From Vibrio sp. LaRot3 (lineage in GTDB: Bacteria > Pseudomonadota > Gammaproteobacteria > Enterobacterales > Vibrionaceae): a stretch of 64,000 nt of DNA. The DNA lies in assembly GCF_027587025.1 (NCBI RefSeq), contig NZ_JAPPTI010000002.1:248001-312000 (forward strand), read 5' to 3'. The notes under the pieces were generated by a model. The model ran no database searches. It had not been told where the DNA came from and saw only the letters and a program-made list of their open reading frames with translations. Every line of letters starts with the position of its first letter. Position 1 is the stretch's first letter. The position numbers and the translations under genes were made by a program. Of this stretch, positions 18,111-27,333 are shown piece after piece.

Positions 18111-19058
18111 ATGACCCCATCTACATACTTAGGTTTCGGCCTACTGACTTTCATCCTTGTCGCTCTAGATATTTGGCAAACTCGTGGCGGTAAAATTACC
18201 ATCAAGAAAGCTGCAATATGGAGTGTATTTTGGTTCGTGTTGGCGTTCTTCTTTGCCGCATCTATTTACTTTTTCTGGGATTTTTACGCACCAGGAAGTA
18301 GCTACACTGCAGAAAAAGCAACCGTATCGTTTGTGACAGGTTATCTATTAGAGAAGTCTCTCAGCGTGGACAACCTATTTGTGTTTGCAATCATCTTCCA
18401 TCAATACGCCGTTCCTGAGCATTTGCGTCCGCGCGCATTACTTTGGGGGGTGATTGGTGCGCTAATACTACGTGCAATCATGATTGCAGTGGGCGCACAA
18501 TTACTGGCTCAGTATCACTGGGTTCTTTATGTATTTGCACTGTTCCTAATTTGGACGGGTATTCAACTTGCACGTGATAAAGGTGATGAGGAAGTAAACC
18601 CTCTACCTGAGAAACTGATTCGCCGTTTCGCGAATGTGACTGATGATTATCGTGGTAATGCACTGACTGTGATTGAAAATGGCAAACGTGTAGTAACACC
18701 AATGATGATTGTAATCGGCGTGATTGCATTTATGGATGTGATGTTTGCTTTAGACTCAATCCCAGCGATTTTTGCAGTTACTCGTGAACCGTTCTTGGTA
18801 TTAGCAGCAAACGTATTTGCGCTACTTGGCTTACGTTCTCTGTACTTTGTACTGCAAGGTATGATGGATAAGTTTATCTACCTAAAACCAGCACTGTCAT
18901 TCATTATGGTGTTTATCGGTATTAAGATGATGCTTGTCGGCTCGGCGTGGGAGATCCCTACACCAGTGTCACTGCTTGTGTTGCTAACCACAATGACAGT
19001 TGCAGTGATTGCTTCTGTAATGAAGCAAAAGCAGCAACAACAAACGGGATTACAATAA
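18111..19058 (+). CDS. alx: TerC-family membrane protein Alx
   Basis: 315 residues from the ATG at 18111, which has GGAGG 4 bp upstream; the longer frame would run through the riboswitch. About nine hydrophobic helices carry the TerC signatures LLEKSLSVDNLFVFAIIF and FMDVMFALDSIPAIFAVT, whose acidic residues are thought to bind metal. Alx in E. coli acts in manganese export or homeostasis and is induced by Mn2+ and high pH through the same riboswitch class. Confidence 0.92.
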   Translation: MTPSTYLGFGLLTFILVALDIWQTRGGKITIKKAAIWSVFWFVLAFFFAASIYFFWDFYAPGSSYTAEKATVSFVTGYLLEKSLSVDNLFVFAIIFHQYAVPEHLRPRALLWGVIGALILRAIMIAVGAQLLAQYHWVLYVFALFLIWTGIQLARDKGDEEVNPLPEKLIRRFANVTDDYRGNALTVIENGKRVVTPMMIVIGVIAFMDVMFALDSIPAIFAVTREPFLVLAANVFALLGLRSLYFVLQGMMDKFIYLKPALSFIMVFIGIKMMLVGSAWEIPTPVSLLVLLTTMTVAVIASVMKQKQQQQTGLQ

Positions 19059-19359
19059 CCAACGTTATCTCAAGTAATTAATAATGCGAGCAATGCGATA
19101 TTTATTACAGGTTAGAATGTAAAGGCATTGTTAATGCTTAATGCGCAGTGTGACGACTGGTGACTAAATTTACCTATATTATGGATATTTAGTCGCCAGA
19201 ATCGTCGGTTTATGCATAATCGTAAATTGGCGTTGTTATCGATTTGTGTCATAAGAAAATCTAATCTGAAAATAGAAGATTTGTCATTTTTTACTCGCAA
19301 AAAAAGTGACTAGAATTTCTACATCAAATCAAGTTACCCGAATTTATAGAGAGGCTGAT
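19059..19359. other. Gene-free stretch upstream of a DUF1127-like gene
   Basis: A+T-rich. It presumably carries the promoter of the small gene at 19360. No terminator with a clear T-run after alx, no convincing operator and no small frame with a ribosome site were seen. Confidence 0.35.
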
Positions 19360-19548
19360 ATGGCGCAAGTAATGCACGTTGATACCATGATTACCCCAAA
19401 CTCTATGGAAAAGAGAACCTACTCGGTTAGCTTCAAAGGATTGATAGCACACTTACTAGACATTTTGTTTACTGATAACTCTGAGCGTCTATACAGCGCG
19501 AATGATCTTTCAGGTCACATGCAAAAAGATATCGGTTTATACCGCTAG
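19360..19548 (+). CDS. Small protein with DUF1127-like C-terminus
   Basis: 62 residues from the ATG at 19360 (AGAGAGG about 6 bp upstream); a longer frame from 19306 has no ribosome site. The C-terminal LSGHMQKDIGLYR resembles the end of DUF1127 proteins, which close with a DIGLSR-like motif and in some bacteria bind RNA or tune phosphate and carbon metabolism. The N-terminal half is unlike the family, so the assignment is tentative. Confidence 0.65.
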   Translation: MAQVMHVDTMITPNSMEKRTYSVSFKGLIAHLLDILFTDNSERLYSANDLSGHMQKDIGLYR

Positions 19549-19568
19549 TAAAAAAGAATTGTTTAAAA

Positions 19569-19595
19569 CGCCAGCATACGCTGGCGTTTTTTTTT
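19569..19595 (+). terminator. Terminator
   Basis: CGCCAGC-ATAC-GCTGGCG followed by nine T. Confidence 0.93.
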
Positions 19596-19754
19596 GCTAA
19601 AAAATCTAATCCAGATAAGCACTTATGTAATACAATGTAAAAATTGTGGTATTTATGCGAGGAATGACAAAATAGTGTTCTATTCTTACCAATGACGTTA
19701 GGTGTTTGATTGCATAAAAAATAAATGTCATTTAGCTAGGTAAGGAAACGATTT

Positions 19755-21305
19755 ATGAGTGATATGGAATACGATTATCCCGCGAACTACAATCTCATCT
19801 CCATTACAGACCCATCCAGTTATATCAAATATGCCAGTGCGCATTTCAGTGAAGTTGCGGGGTACGACGACGGTGAGTTAGACGGCCAACCTCATAATGT
19901 TGTCCGCCATCGAGATATGCCTAAAGACGCCTTTAAAGACTTATGGTCACATTTGCAATCAGGCAAACATTGGATGGGCATGGTGAAAAACCAGCGCAAA
20001 GGGGGCGGTTACTATTGGGTCGATGCGTTTGCTTCTCCTATCAAACTTAATGGTGAAATCGTAGAGTATCAATCGGTTCGATTTAAACCTGAACGCGCCT
20101 TCGTCGACCGTGCTGAAAAGGCTTACACTAAATTACGTGGAGGGGGTAAACCTCTTACCATGTATTTTCCTCGCACACGCCTTTGGATGAGATGCTCTAT
20201 GGGAATCGCAGCAGCGTTTGGTGTGTCGAGTGCGTTGCTACAGTTTGGGCAATCACCTTTAGTGGGTTTAGGTGCAATGGCAGCGATCTCGATAAGTGCG
20301 GTTTATTTGCTGACTCGTCCGTTAGAAAAAATCGCCCAAATGGCGCGTAAAGATTTCAATAACCCTCTTATGGAATACATCTATTGCGGGCGAATTAATG
20401 ATCTGGCTGAAATTGAGCTAGGGATGAAAATGCGTAAGCAGTACGCGGATGCACTGATAGGTCGCGTTGGTATATCAGTGATGGATTCATGTAACGCAAC
20501 TCGAACGAATGCCGATTCCGCTGCTGATAACAGTGAGCGCGTCACGCAAAACTTAAGCGAGCAAAAAATCGAGATTGATGTCGTTGCCACTTCTGTTAAT
20601 GAGATGCAAGCGGCCTCCACTGAGATTTCTCAAAATGCGCAAGCAACCGCAGACGCCACCTTAAAAGCGCAGAACACCATGACCGATAGCCGCGGGGTTA
20701 TTGATGGCGTCAATACCTCTGTGCTTGAGCTTGTCAATGAACTGAAACAGATATCGCAAACGGTTACTGATCTTAACCAACAAACAGAGCAGATTGGTTC
20801 GGTGGTTGAAGTGATTAATGACATTGCAGAGCAAACCAACCTATTAGCCCTAAACGCAGCAATTGAAGCGGCGAGGGCAGGAGAGCAAGGTCGAGGTTTT
20901 GCTGTCGTGGCTGATGAAGTAAGAACCTTGGCTCAACGTACTCAAGAATCAACCACTGAAATTCAGTCGGCGATTGAGAGTATTCAATCGGGCAGTAATT
21001 CTGCGGTTAAAGCGCTAAAAAAAGGCAATGATCAATCCGCCAGTACAGTAGAGCTGCTAAGCAAAGCGCAAGAGAGTATTGTGTTACTTGAAGAGCTTGT
21101 GCAAGACGTGGTGGATAGAAACCAACAAATAGCGGTTGCCATTGAAGAACAAGTGCACGTGTCAGATGAAATTAACGAGAATATTCAGTCGATCAACGTT
21201 AAATACGCAGACTCTTATGAGTTGATGACGCAAACCAATGACATGAATGCCAAGGTGCAAGACAGCACTAATGAACTGACGGAAGTAATACAAAAAATCG
21301 CTTAA
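19755..21305 (+). CDS. PAS-domain methyl-accepting chemotaxis protein (Aer-like)
   Basis: 516 residues. An N-terminal PAS domain (about 15-115; [13 protein letters not shown], then [14 protein letters not shown] and [11 protein letters not shown]) is of the Aer type that often binds FAD or haem. Two membrane segments without a periplasmic domain follow (about 145-195). A cytoplasmic signalling coiled coil carries the conserved hairpin tip [20 protein letters not shown] and [15 protein letters not shown]. It probably senses redox or oxygen for swimming behaviour. Monocistronic, with a terminator directly after. Confidence 0.92.
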   Translation: MSDMEYDYPANYNLISITDPSSYIKYASAHFSEVAGYDDGELDGQPHNVVRHRDMPKDAFKDLWSHLQSGKHWMGMVKNQRKGGGYYWVDAFASPIKLNGEIVEYQSVRFKPERAFVDRAEKAYTKLRGGGKPLTMYFPRTRLWMRCSMGIAAAFGVSSALLQFGQSPLVGLGAMAAISISAVYLLTRPLEKIAQMARKDFNNPLMEYIYCGRINDLAEIELGMKMRKQYADALIGRVGISVMDSCNATRTNADSAADNSERVTQNLSEQKIEIDVVATSVNEMQAASTEISQNAQATADATLKAQNTMTDSRGVIDGVNTSVLELVNELKQISQTVTDLNQQTEQIGSVVEVINDIAEQTNLLALNAAIEAARAGEQGRGFAVVADEVRTLAQRTQESTTEIQSAIESIQSGSNSAVKALKKGNDQSASTVELLSKAQESIVLLEELVQDVVDRNQQIAVAIEEQVHVSDEINENIQSINVKYADSYELMTQTNDMNAKVQDSTNELTEVIQKIA

Positions 21306-21337
21306 ACAAGTCTGCAAAATAACAAGCGTTAGATAAA

Positions 21338-21363
21338 ACAAAAGCACCTTATAGGTGCTTTTG
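21338..21363. terminator. Bidirectional terminator
   Basis: AAAGCACCT / AGGTGCTTT stem with a 3-base loop, A-rich before and T-rich after. It lies between the chemoreceptor and the convergent PhnA-like gene. Confidence 0.87.
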
Positions 21364-21376
21364 TTATGAGTGAGAA

Positions 21377-21934
21377 TTACTTCTTACGACAGTATTCTGC
21401 AATCACGTACATAGATTGGCCGCCGTTTGCTTTACCTGAAACAAGCTTAGGATCGTCGCCAATGCTGATGCCACGGATAACCGTGCCTTGTTTGATAACT
21501 TGGTTAGTGCCTTTCACTGGTAGGTCTTTGATAACCGTTACGTCGTCACCTTTTTTAAGCTCAACGCCGTTGCAATCGAATGGCTTGTCGTCAGCAGACA
21601 TACCTTTCATTGCCCAAGTTTTTGTTTCTTCTTCCATGTACATCATATCTAGCGCGTCTTGTGCCCAGCTTTCTGCATTTAGGCGAGTAAGTTGGCGCCA
21701 TGCAGTTACTTGTACAGGAACAACTTGGCTCCACATGCTGTCGTTTAGACAACGCCAGTGGTTGATGTCTTGTGGGTCATCAATTTCACCCATACATTTG
21801 TCACATACCATGATGCCGTGATCAACCGTCACGTGGCTGTGTGGTGGCACAGCGTATGCCGTTAGAGGTGCTTCGTTAGCACATAATTCACATTTAGATT
21901 CACAGCGTTGTAGCATTGTTGCTTCAATAGACAT
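21377..21934 (-). CDS. PhnA/YjdM-family zinc-ribbon protein
   Basis: 185 residues. The N-terminus has a zinc ribbon (CESKCELC and a second pair in CDKC). The C-terminal PhnA domain has GVELKKGDDVTVIKDLPVKG and GTVIRGISI. Despite the name, this family is not the phosphonoacetate hydrolase; its role is unsettled. It is longer than E. coli YjdM (about 110 residues) because of an insert in the middle (about 45-110). Single gene with its own promoter region to the right. Confidence 0.85.
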   Translation of the reverse strand: MSIEATMLQRCESKCELCANEAPLTAYAVPPHSHVTVDHGIMVCDKCMGEIDDPQDINHWRCLNDSMWSQVVPVQVTAWRQLTRLNAESWAQDALDMMYMEEETKTWAMKGMSADDKPFDCNGVELKKGDDVTVIKDLPVKGTNQVIKQGTVIRGISIGDDPKLVSGKANGGQSMYVIAEYCRKK

Positions 21935-22199
21935 AATGGACTCACATATAGTCGGGGTTAATAAACGGGGCTATTATCCACTTTATCCATGGAAAAGAAA
22001 GGGGGATGCGGTAAAGCAAAGGATTAACTTGTGCAAACTGACATTTCGCTGATATTTGTAGCGCTATCAATAACAAATATAAACCTCATCAATAACTTAT
22101 TTGAGTGACCGTGTAACATATTGTCACTCGCTATTTACCTTATTAGAGCTTAGCGGCATAATCAGCTAGTTTTTTATAGCAATTTAATAGGTTGATAGA

Positions 22200-23282
22200 T
22201 TGGAACTATTATCAATAGAGTTTCTTGGCAAGCCTCTTCGTTTAGAAGGTTCAATGGCTGGATGGCAACAATTGTTTTGGGATAACCAAATTGTTTCGCA
22301 GTTAAATGCCGATTCTGAACGCGGAAAAAATAGCCAGCATAAGTTCACTCTCACTAATGGAGAGAGTGAATTACAGTGCCAACTGGATTGTGAACTTGAG
22401 TGGCAACCTTTTGAATTTCGTTATAGTGCAACGGTAGATGGTCAATTGATCACGCAAGGTGAGCGGACGACCAAAGATATTGAGCAGCAAACACCCTACA
22501 CGCCGCCGCCTGCTGAAAAACGTTTTAGCCTAATTGGCCTTGTCTCTCTTGGTATGAAAGCGCTCAAAAGCGCGAAGATGATCAAAGTGATCTTTGCGTC
22601 CGCAAGTTTAGCCGCGTACTCATGGTTATTCTCATTTCAGTTTGCTTTGGCGTTGATTGCTTGTTTAGTGGTGCATGAGTACGGTCATGTTAAAGCAATG
22701 AAGTACTTTGGTATGAAAACCAAGGGGATTTACCTTGTACCATTTTTAGGAGGTCTGGCCCTCAGCGACGAAAAGATCAATACCCGTTGGCAGGATGTGG
22801 TGATATCCATAATGGGGCCAATGTTTGGTTTTGTGCTGTCTGTTATTTTAGTTGGTGTGTATTGGATTACGGGTGAAGTGTTCTTTGCCGGGCTTGCAGC
22901 GTTCAATGCGTTTCTTAATTTATTCAATCTATTGCCAATCTTGCCGTTAGATGGCGGACACATACTCAAAAGCATCAGTTTTTCAATGAACTCCTTAGCG
23001 GGCTTGGTGTTATGTACCGCAGCCGCGGCCGGCGGCGTATTTTTAAGTTACTGGTTAGGGCTTACGCTGCTGGGATTTTTACTGATTATGGGTATGTTGG
23101 AAGTCATATTGGAGTGGCGCTATCGCCATTCAAGCCATTTACTGCCTCTTGATCGTTATGGTCAATGTGTGGCGGCGGTTTGGTATGTCGCCTTGGTAGC
23201 TGGGCTTATCTCAATCATCTGGTACTTTGCTTCATCCGGTGACACCATGTTGTCATTGCCGATGCAAATCTTAGGTACATAA
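22200..23282 (+). CDS. M50 site-2-type membrane metalloprotease
   Basis: 360 residues. After a soluble N-terminal region of about 125 residues come six or so membrane helices. The zinc motif HEYGH and the downstream NLLPILPLDGGH supply the metal ligands of M50 peptidases. These cleave membrane proteins within the bilayer. The N-terminal region is not a PDZ domain and is unrecognised. The start is a TTG at 22200 with a weak AGG 9 bp upstream, so it is uncertain. Substrate unknown. Confidence 0.85.
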   Translation: MELLSIEFLGKPLRLEGSMAGWQQLFWDNQIVSQLNADSERGKNSQHKFTLTNGESELQCQLDCELEWQPFEFRYSATVDGQLITQGERTTKDIEQQTPYTPPPAEKRFSLIGLVSLGMKALKSAKMIKVIFASASLAAYSWLFSFQFALALIACLVVHEYGHVKAMKYFGMKTKGIYLVPFLGGLALSDEKINTRWQDVVISIMGPMFGFVLSVILVGVYWITGEVFFAGLAAFNAFLNLFNLLPILPLDGGHILKSISFSMNSLAGLVLCTAAAAGGVFLSYWLGLTLLGFLLIMGMLEVILEWRYRHSSHLLPLDRYGQCVAAVWYVALVAGLISIIWYFASSGDTMLSLPMQILGT

Positions 23283-23308
23283 AAATAGGGAGCGAATGCT
23301 CCCTATTT
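23283..23308. terminator. Bidirectional terminator
   Basis: Perfect stem AAATAGGGAGC / GCTCCCTATTT with a GAAT loop, directly after the M50 stop and before the convergent M48 gene. Confidence 0.9.
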
Positions 23309-23332
23309 AGTTTCTACCGCGGTGAATAAGTT

Positions 23333-24121
23333 CTATATCTTACAGTTCGGACGCTGAGTGGCGTAGCTGGGTAAACGCTCCATAGTTTGCTGAAGATCCG
23401 ATATCCGAGTGCTGTGAGATGGGTGAGTAGACAGCAGCTCAGGTGGCTGCTTACCGCCACTGGCTTTCGCCATGTTGTACCAAAGGTTGACGCTTTCTCG
23501 TGGATCAAAGCCCGCTTTAGCCATGAGTTCTAGGCCAACAATATCCGCTTCTGATTCTTGAGTTCGGCCATAGGGCATTAACACCCCATATTGCACCCCT
23601 AAGCCAAGGGCAGCCATTGTTGCATTTCGATACTGCGCGTAGTCTGATGCACCAAGTGCGGCGCTGGTAATCTGTAAACCGGCATTAGCCAGTTGGGATT
23701 GAGATAAGCGTTCATTACTATGATCGGCAAGAACGTGAGCAATTTCGTGGCCAATTACCGTTGCGAGTTGGTCTTGGTTTTCTGCTACATCCAACAATCC
23801 GGTGTACACACCGATTTTACCGCCCGGAAGAGCAAAGGCATTCACTTGCTTACTATCAAATACCACCACTTCCCACTCTTGGAATGAGCCTTGAACAGGT
23901 ACATAACGGGTGATGGCGCCAGCCACACATTGAACGTAGTTATTGAGCTTCTTGTCGCTGCTGATCTTTTGCTTCTGCTTCATTTGCTCAAAAGATTGCG
24001 CGCCTAAGCTGCTCATATCGTTATCGGAAAAGAGCAGAATTTGGTTTCTACCGGTCGGTGAGGCGGTACAGGCAGTTAAGCCAATCGTTAAGGCAAGAGT
24101 TGAATACTTAAACCACGACAT
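23333..24121 (-). CDS. M48-family lipoprotein metallopeptidase (LoiP/YggG-like)
   Basis: 262 residues from the ATG at 24121; an upstream in-frame ATG at 24133 lacks a ribosome site. A lipoprotein signal ends in GLTAC with the lipid-anchored Cys. The zinc site HEIAHVLADH and the third ligand in ESEADIVGLELM are intact. LoiP-type enzymes are outer-membrane lipoproteins that act in envelope quality control. The length is near the family norm of about 250. It is divergent from the thioesterase gene. Confidence 0.9.
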   Translation of the reverse strand: MSWFKYSTLALTIGLTACTASPTGRNQILLFSDNDMSSLGAQSFEQMKQKQKISSDKKLNNYVQCVAGAITRYVPVQGSFQEWEVVVFDSKQVNAFALPGGKIGVYTGLLDVAENQDQLATVIGHEIAHVLADHSNERLSQSQLANAGLQITSAALGASDYAQYRNATMAALGLGVQYGVLMPYGRTQESEADIVGLELMAKAGFDPRESVNLWYNMAKASGGKQPPELLSTHPSHSTRISDLQQTMERLPSYATQRPNCKI

Positions 24122-24256
24122 ATTACGTTCCATATAAACTAGCTATTTCTTAATTATAACATTAGGTTAAACTGATAGCCTACCAACCTCAATAGCCAGA
24201 TGTGATGAGTGATTCATCATTCATTGATGTCTTGGCTTTCTCTACGTAGGAAAAGT

Positions 24257-24694
24257 ATGAGTATTTGGAAACGTGAAATCGATTTACAGCGCTTAAATCA
24301 AACCTCAAAAAACACCCTAATCGAGCACTTACAGATAGAATATTCGCAAGTAGGCGAGGATTTTATTCAAGCCACTATGCCGGTTTGTCATTTTACTCAT
24401 CAACCCCTCGGTATGTTACACGGCGGGGCATCGGTAGTATTGGCAGAAACCTTAGGCTCAGTTGCGGCGAATTTCTGCGTTACAGAAGAGAGTTATTGCG
24501 TTGGTTTAGATATCAATGCCAATCATGTCAGAGCAATGCGCAGTGGCATGGTGATAGGTACTGCGAAGCCAATCCATTTAGGTGTGTCCACTCAAGTATG
24601 GCAAATCAATATTACCGATGAACGAGAGCGATTAGTGTGTACCAGTCGCTTAACGATTGCAGTAAAACAACATAAGAAAGCGAAAAGCGAATAA
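24257..24694 (+). CDS. Hotdog-fold acyl-CoA thioesterase (MenI/YdiI-like)
   Basis: 145 residues from the ATG at 24257 (AGGAAAAG upstream). The hotdog motif FTHQPLGMLHGGASVVLAE contains the Gly/His patch and catalytic Glu of the DHNA-CoA thioesterase group. A conserved GLDINANHVRAM strand follows. Relatives hydrolyse 1,4-dihydroxy-2-naphthoyl-CoA in menaquinone synthesis, or aromatic acyl-CoAs. The specificity is inferred by resemblance. It overlaps the next gene by 1 bp (TAATG). Confidence 0.85.
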   Translation: MSIWKREIDLQRLNQTSKNTLIEHLQIEYSQVGEDFIQATMPVCHFTHQPLGMLHGGASVVLAETLGSVAANFCVTEESYCVGLDINANHVRAMRSGMVIGTAKPIHLGVSTQVWQINITDERERLVCTSRLTIAVKQHKKAKSE

Positions 24695-24927
24695 TGGTTA
24701 TTGAATTTTCCAATGGAAAAATCATCGCTACGGCCCATGAAATTGTCGTGAGACTAACAGGTGACGCGATGGTGACACTTCAAGCGCAAGTTGATGCGGT
24801 TCAATTGATTGGTCGCGGCGCCAATGTGGTTAATGTAAATGGCAGCGAGTGCAAATGGTCAGTTAAATTAGATAACCAAGAGCAAATCGAGGAATTAGCG
24901 TCACAAATTGGTATTGCGATTGAGTAA
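24694..24927 (+). CDS. DUF3389-like small protein
   Basis: 77 residues, all-beta in appearance, with no signal peptide: MVIEFSNGKIIATAHEIVVRL, then a Val-rich core and a C-terminal helix. It fits the DUF3389 pattern known from vibrios and relatives. The start codon overlaps the thioesterase stop, so the two are translated as a unit. Function unknown. Confidence 0.75.
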   Translation: MVIEFSNGKIIATAHEIVVRLTGDAMVTLQAQVDAVQLIGRGANVVNVNGSECKWSVKLDNQEQIEELASQIGIAIE

Positions 24928-24997
24928 CCGCTTGATCTAATGATTTTAAATGGGGGAAAATAAATCAATATCCAATATTGGTTGAGATTTCCCCTTT

Positions 24998-26698
24998 ATG
25001 AGTAGCCCCCGCCTTCGCGTTCAGTTCGAAACCCTGTTTGAACACTATGATGGTGTTGACTCTGGCGTCCAGCTAGAAGACATCACGGACATACTTTGCT
25101 GTACTCGCCGCAACGCTCGGATTGTATTAAACAAAATGGAAGAAGAGGGTTGGTTAGAATGGCACCCAGCTCCGGGGCGTGGCAAGCTTTCTCAACTTAA
25201 CTTTAAGCGAACTCGCGCCGACGTAAGTGAAACGCTGGCGAGAAGGTATCTCGAAGAAGGCAAAATAAGCCAAGCGCTTAAAGTGCTCGACCAAGATGCG
25301 GCTAAACTTGCTCAAGTGGTGGAGAGCTACCTCGGTGTACAGCATCAAGAGGGGGAGCAAGTTGTTCGCCTGCCTTATTATCGTCCGCTTTCCATGCTTA
25401 ACCCGCGTAAATACATTCGTCGTTCAGAGCAACATATTACGCGACAAGTGTTTAGTGGCTTAACTAAACTCGACGACCAAGAAGTGCTACAGCCTGACTT
25501 ATCTCATAGTTGGGAGATGCTATCGCCGCGCCATTGGCGCTTTTATTTAAGACCTGCGGTCCGATTCCATAATGGCGATTTGTTAACCACAGAAGCCGTG
25601 GCAGAAAGTATCAATTCATTGAAGAGTCGTAAGCTTTTTAGCCATATTAAACTGGCGGAAGTTCACCAGAAGAACGTTCTCGATATACACCTCTCTCAAG
25701 ATGACTATAAATTGGCACTTCTGCTCACCGAAGCATGCGCAAAAATCTTGCTACCAGTCTCTTCACGCACTGAAGAGTATGACCAGTTTCCCATCGGTAC
25801 TGGGCCATATAAAGTGGTGCAAAATGACGAGAAGCGTCTGGTGTTAAAAGCCTTTGATGGCTACTTTGGCTTTAGACCGCTCATGGACAGTGTTGAAGTT
25901 TGGGTAATCAATGCGCTGCATTCGTCGATTGTATTTCCAAGCCTCGCGAAGCCAATGTCACGTACTGGCAGTACGATGAATGATGAAGTTGAACTCGATC
26001 CCGGTTGTACCTTTTTGCTTCTTAATCGTAAGGAAGGCCTCGCAAAACAAGATGATTGGGCGCGTTATTTCAGCCAGCGCTTGTCTTCCTTGAGTGTCTT
26101 TCAGCAGTTACCTCAAGATAAGGTGGTTGAACTGGGCGCATTGCCTGCACACGGCTTAAAGCCCGGTTGGTATCATCACTCTCGCCAATCCCACTATACG
26201 CCCCCACCTAGTTACCGAACCGTGACGATTGCGTATCATGGTATGCATCCAATGTTCCCAACCTTAGTTAAGTGTCTTGAAGCGTTGTTAAAGCAGGATA
26301 ACTTAGAGGTTGAGCTGATCACCTATGATTTGGAAATGCCAGACACCTCGAAAGTCGATATTTGGATAAAGCCAATGGGGCTTGGCCAAAACCGAGATGA
26401 TGCATTAGCAGGTTGGCTATTGGATTACAGTGATATTGATACCATGAGCCAAGAGGCCGATTTTGCTGAGTGGAGTGACGTTGTCACTCAGTGGCGACAA
26501 TCTGAATCGACACCATTTGCCGCGCAGGAACTGGGTAAGTTATTGGCAGACAAAATGCAGCTCATTCCTATGTTCCATTGTTGGTTAGGGGTAAGCAAGG
26601 ATCAATGTGGTGCACTGCAGAACGCGAAATGTAATGCTCTAGGCTGGTTTGACTTCAGTGAGGTTTGGGTTAAGCCAATGGAAGAGAATCAAAGTTAA
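24998..26698 (+). CDS. SgrR-family transcriptional regulator
   Basis: 566 residues. The N-terminal winged-helix part (about 1-110; LCCTRRNARIVLNKMEEEGWLEW, then PGRGKLSQL) is that of SgrR. A periplasmic solute-binding-like domain (about 160-540; FSGLTKLDDQEVLQPDLSHSWE, FHNGDLLTTEAV, FPIGTGPYKV) is used as an intracellular ligand sensor. SgrR responds to sugar-phosphate stress in enterics, where sgrS lies alongside. No SgrS-like RNA was seen here, so the effector and targets may differ. A matS site lies inside the coding region. Confidence 0.87.
   Translation: MSSPRLRVQFETLFEHYDGVDSGVQLEDITDILCCTRRNARIVLNKMEEEGWLEWHPAPGRGKLSQLNFKRTRADVSETLARRYLEEGKISQALKVLDQDAAKLAQVVESYLGVQHQEGEQVVRLPYYRPLSMLNPRKYIRRSEQHITRQVFSGLTKLDDQEVLQPDLSHSWEMLSPRHWRFYLRPAVRFHNGDLLTTEAVAESINSLKSRKLFSHIKLAEVHQKNVLDIHLSQDDYKLALLLTEACAKILLPVSSRTEEYDQFPIGTGPYKVVQNDEKRLVLKAFDGYFGFRPLMDSVEVWVINALHSSIVFPSLAKPMSRTGSTMNDEVELDPGCTFLLLNRKEGLAKQDDWARYFSQRLSSLSVFQQLPQDKVVELGALPAHGLKPGWYHHSRQSHYTPPPSYRTVTIAYHGMHPMFPTLVKCLEALLKQDNLEVELITYDLEMPDTSKVDIWIKPMGLGQNRDDALAGWLLDYSDIDTMSQEADFAEWSDVVTQWRQSESTPFAAQELGKLLADKMQLIPMFHCWLGVSKDQCGALQNAKCNALGWFDFSEVWVKPMEENQS
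26475..26487. promoter_or_regulatory. matS site (MatP binding, Ter macrodomain)
   Basis: GTGACGTTGTCAC is an exact match to GTGACRNYGTCAC. It lies within the SgrR-like gene, 11.7 kb left of dif. Confidence 0.85.
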
Positions 26699-26701
26699 TT
26701 T

Positions 26702-26953
26702 ATGGCCAAACCAAATAAAAAACAGCCAAGTAAAACCGTTAACATTTATTGTGCAAAATGCCGTTTTCACCTGTTTAAATACCGAAAGGGAGGAAAAGGC
26801 GCTTTGATTAAGTGTTTTAAAGAGAGAATAGTGGATGATTTCACTCAAACTCCCTGTATTTGTCCCGGCTGTGAATCTGAATTTGCACGCGACACTTTGG
26901 TTAGAGGTACACCCGCTTATAAGTTTGCAGGTGGGAAAGTCACGATGAAGTGA
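26702..26953 (+). CDS. Small zinc-ribbon protein, hypothetical
   Basis: 83 residues with paired cysteines in IYCAKCRF and CICPGC plus a single Cys between them, pointing to a zinc ribbon. The N-terminal and C-terminal parts are Lys-rich. It lies 3 bp after the SgrR-like gene, so probably cotranscribed. No function can be given, though nucleic-acid or protein binding is plausible. Confidence 0.75.
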   Translation: MAKPNKKQPSKTVNIYCAKCRFHLFKYRKGGKGALIKCFKERIVDDFTQTPCICPGCESEFARDTLVRGTPAYKFAGGKVTMK

Positions 26954-27153
26954 TACGTTTTATTAACAACTTGCCGTATTGAGTGATTTACCATTATTGT
27001 TGAAAATGAGTAGGACGGTGCGGTTTTTGATCTGAGTCGATAAAAGTCGTAAAAAAATCGTTAAAAACTTTCATGTTTTCCGAATGCTGTTAAAATGACA
27101 ACGTTTTAGAATGTAAGTCCAAGTGTTCAATTTGATTTTCGTAGGGGTAAGTC

Positions 27154-27231
27154 ATGGAACTAGGTTTAATCATCGCATTCATCGTTGCATCTGCAATTAT
27201 GGTGAAAAAAGAGATGAAAACCTCAAAATAA
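27154..27231 (+). CDS. 25-residue single-span membrane peptide, unrecognised
   Basis: An ATG with AGGGG about 7 bp upstream opens a 25-codon frame. The peptide is MELGLIIAFIVASAIMV followed by a Lys-rich tail (KKEMKTSK), a helix with positive-inside topology. A terminator follows 50 bp on. About 200 bp of upstream sequence precedes it, enough for a separate promoter. Good gene architecture, function unknown. Confidence 0.6.
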   Translation: MELGLIIAFIVASAIMVKKEMKTSK

Positions 27232-27282
27232 TCACTCATTCAGCCCAATTTCTTTATACTTTTTTGAATGTTTGAAATAGAA

Positions 27283-27310
27283 AAAAGCCAGCGATTTCGC
27301 TGGCTTTTGT
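27283..27310. terminator. Bidirectional terminator
   Basis: AAAAGCCAGCGA / CGCTGGCTTTT stem-loop between the 25-residue gene and the end of the leftward haem receptor gene. Confidence 0.9.
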
Positions 27311-27333
27311 TTTTCTAGGACTTCTATGTTGGT

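Noticed and set aside
24928..24997. Possible sgrS-like RNA beside the SgrR-like gene
   Set aside because: The gap is only 70 bp, with no terminator and no recognisable SgrS features.
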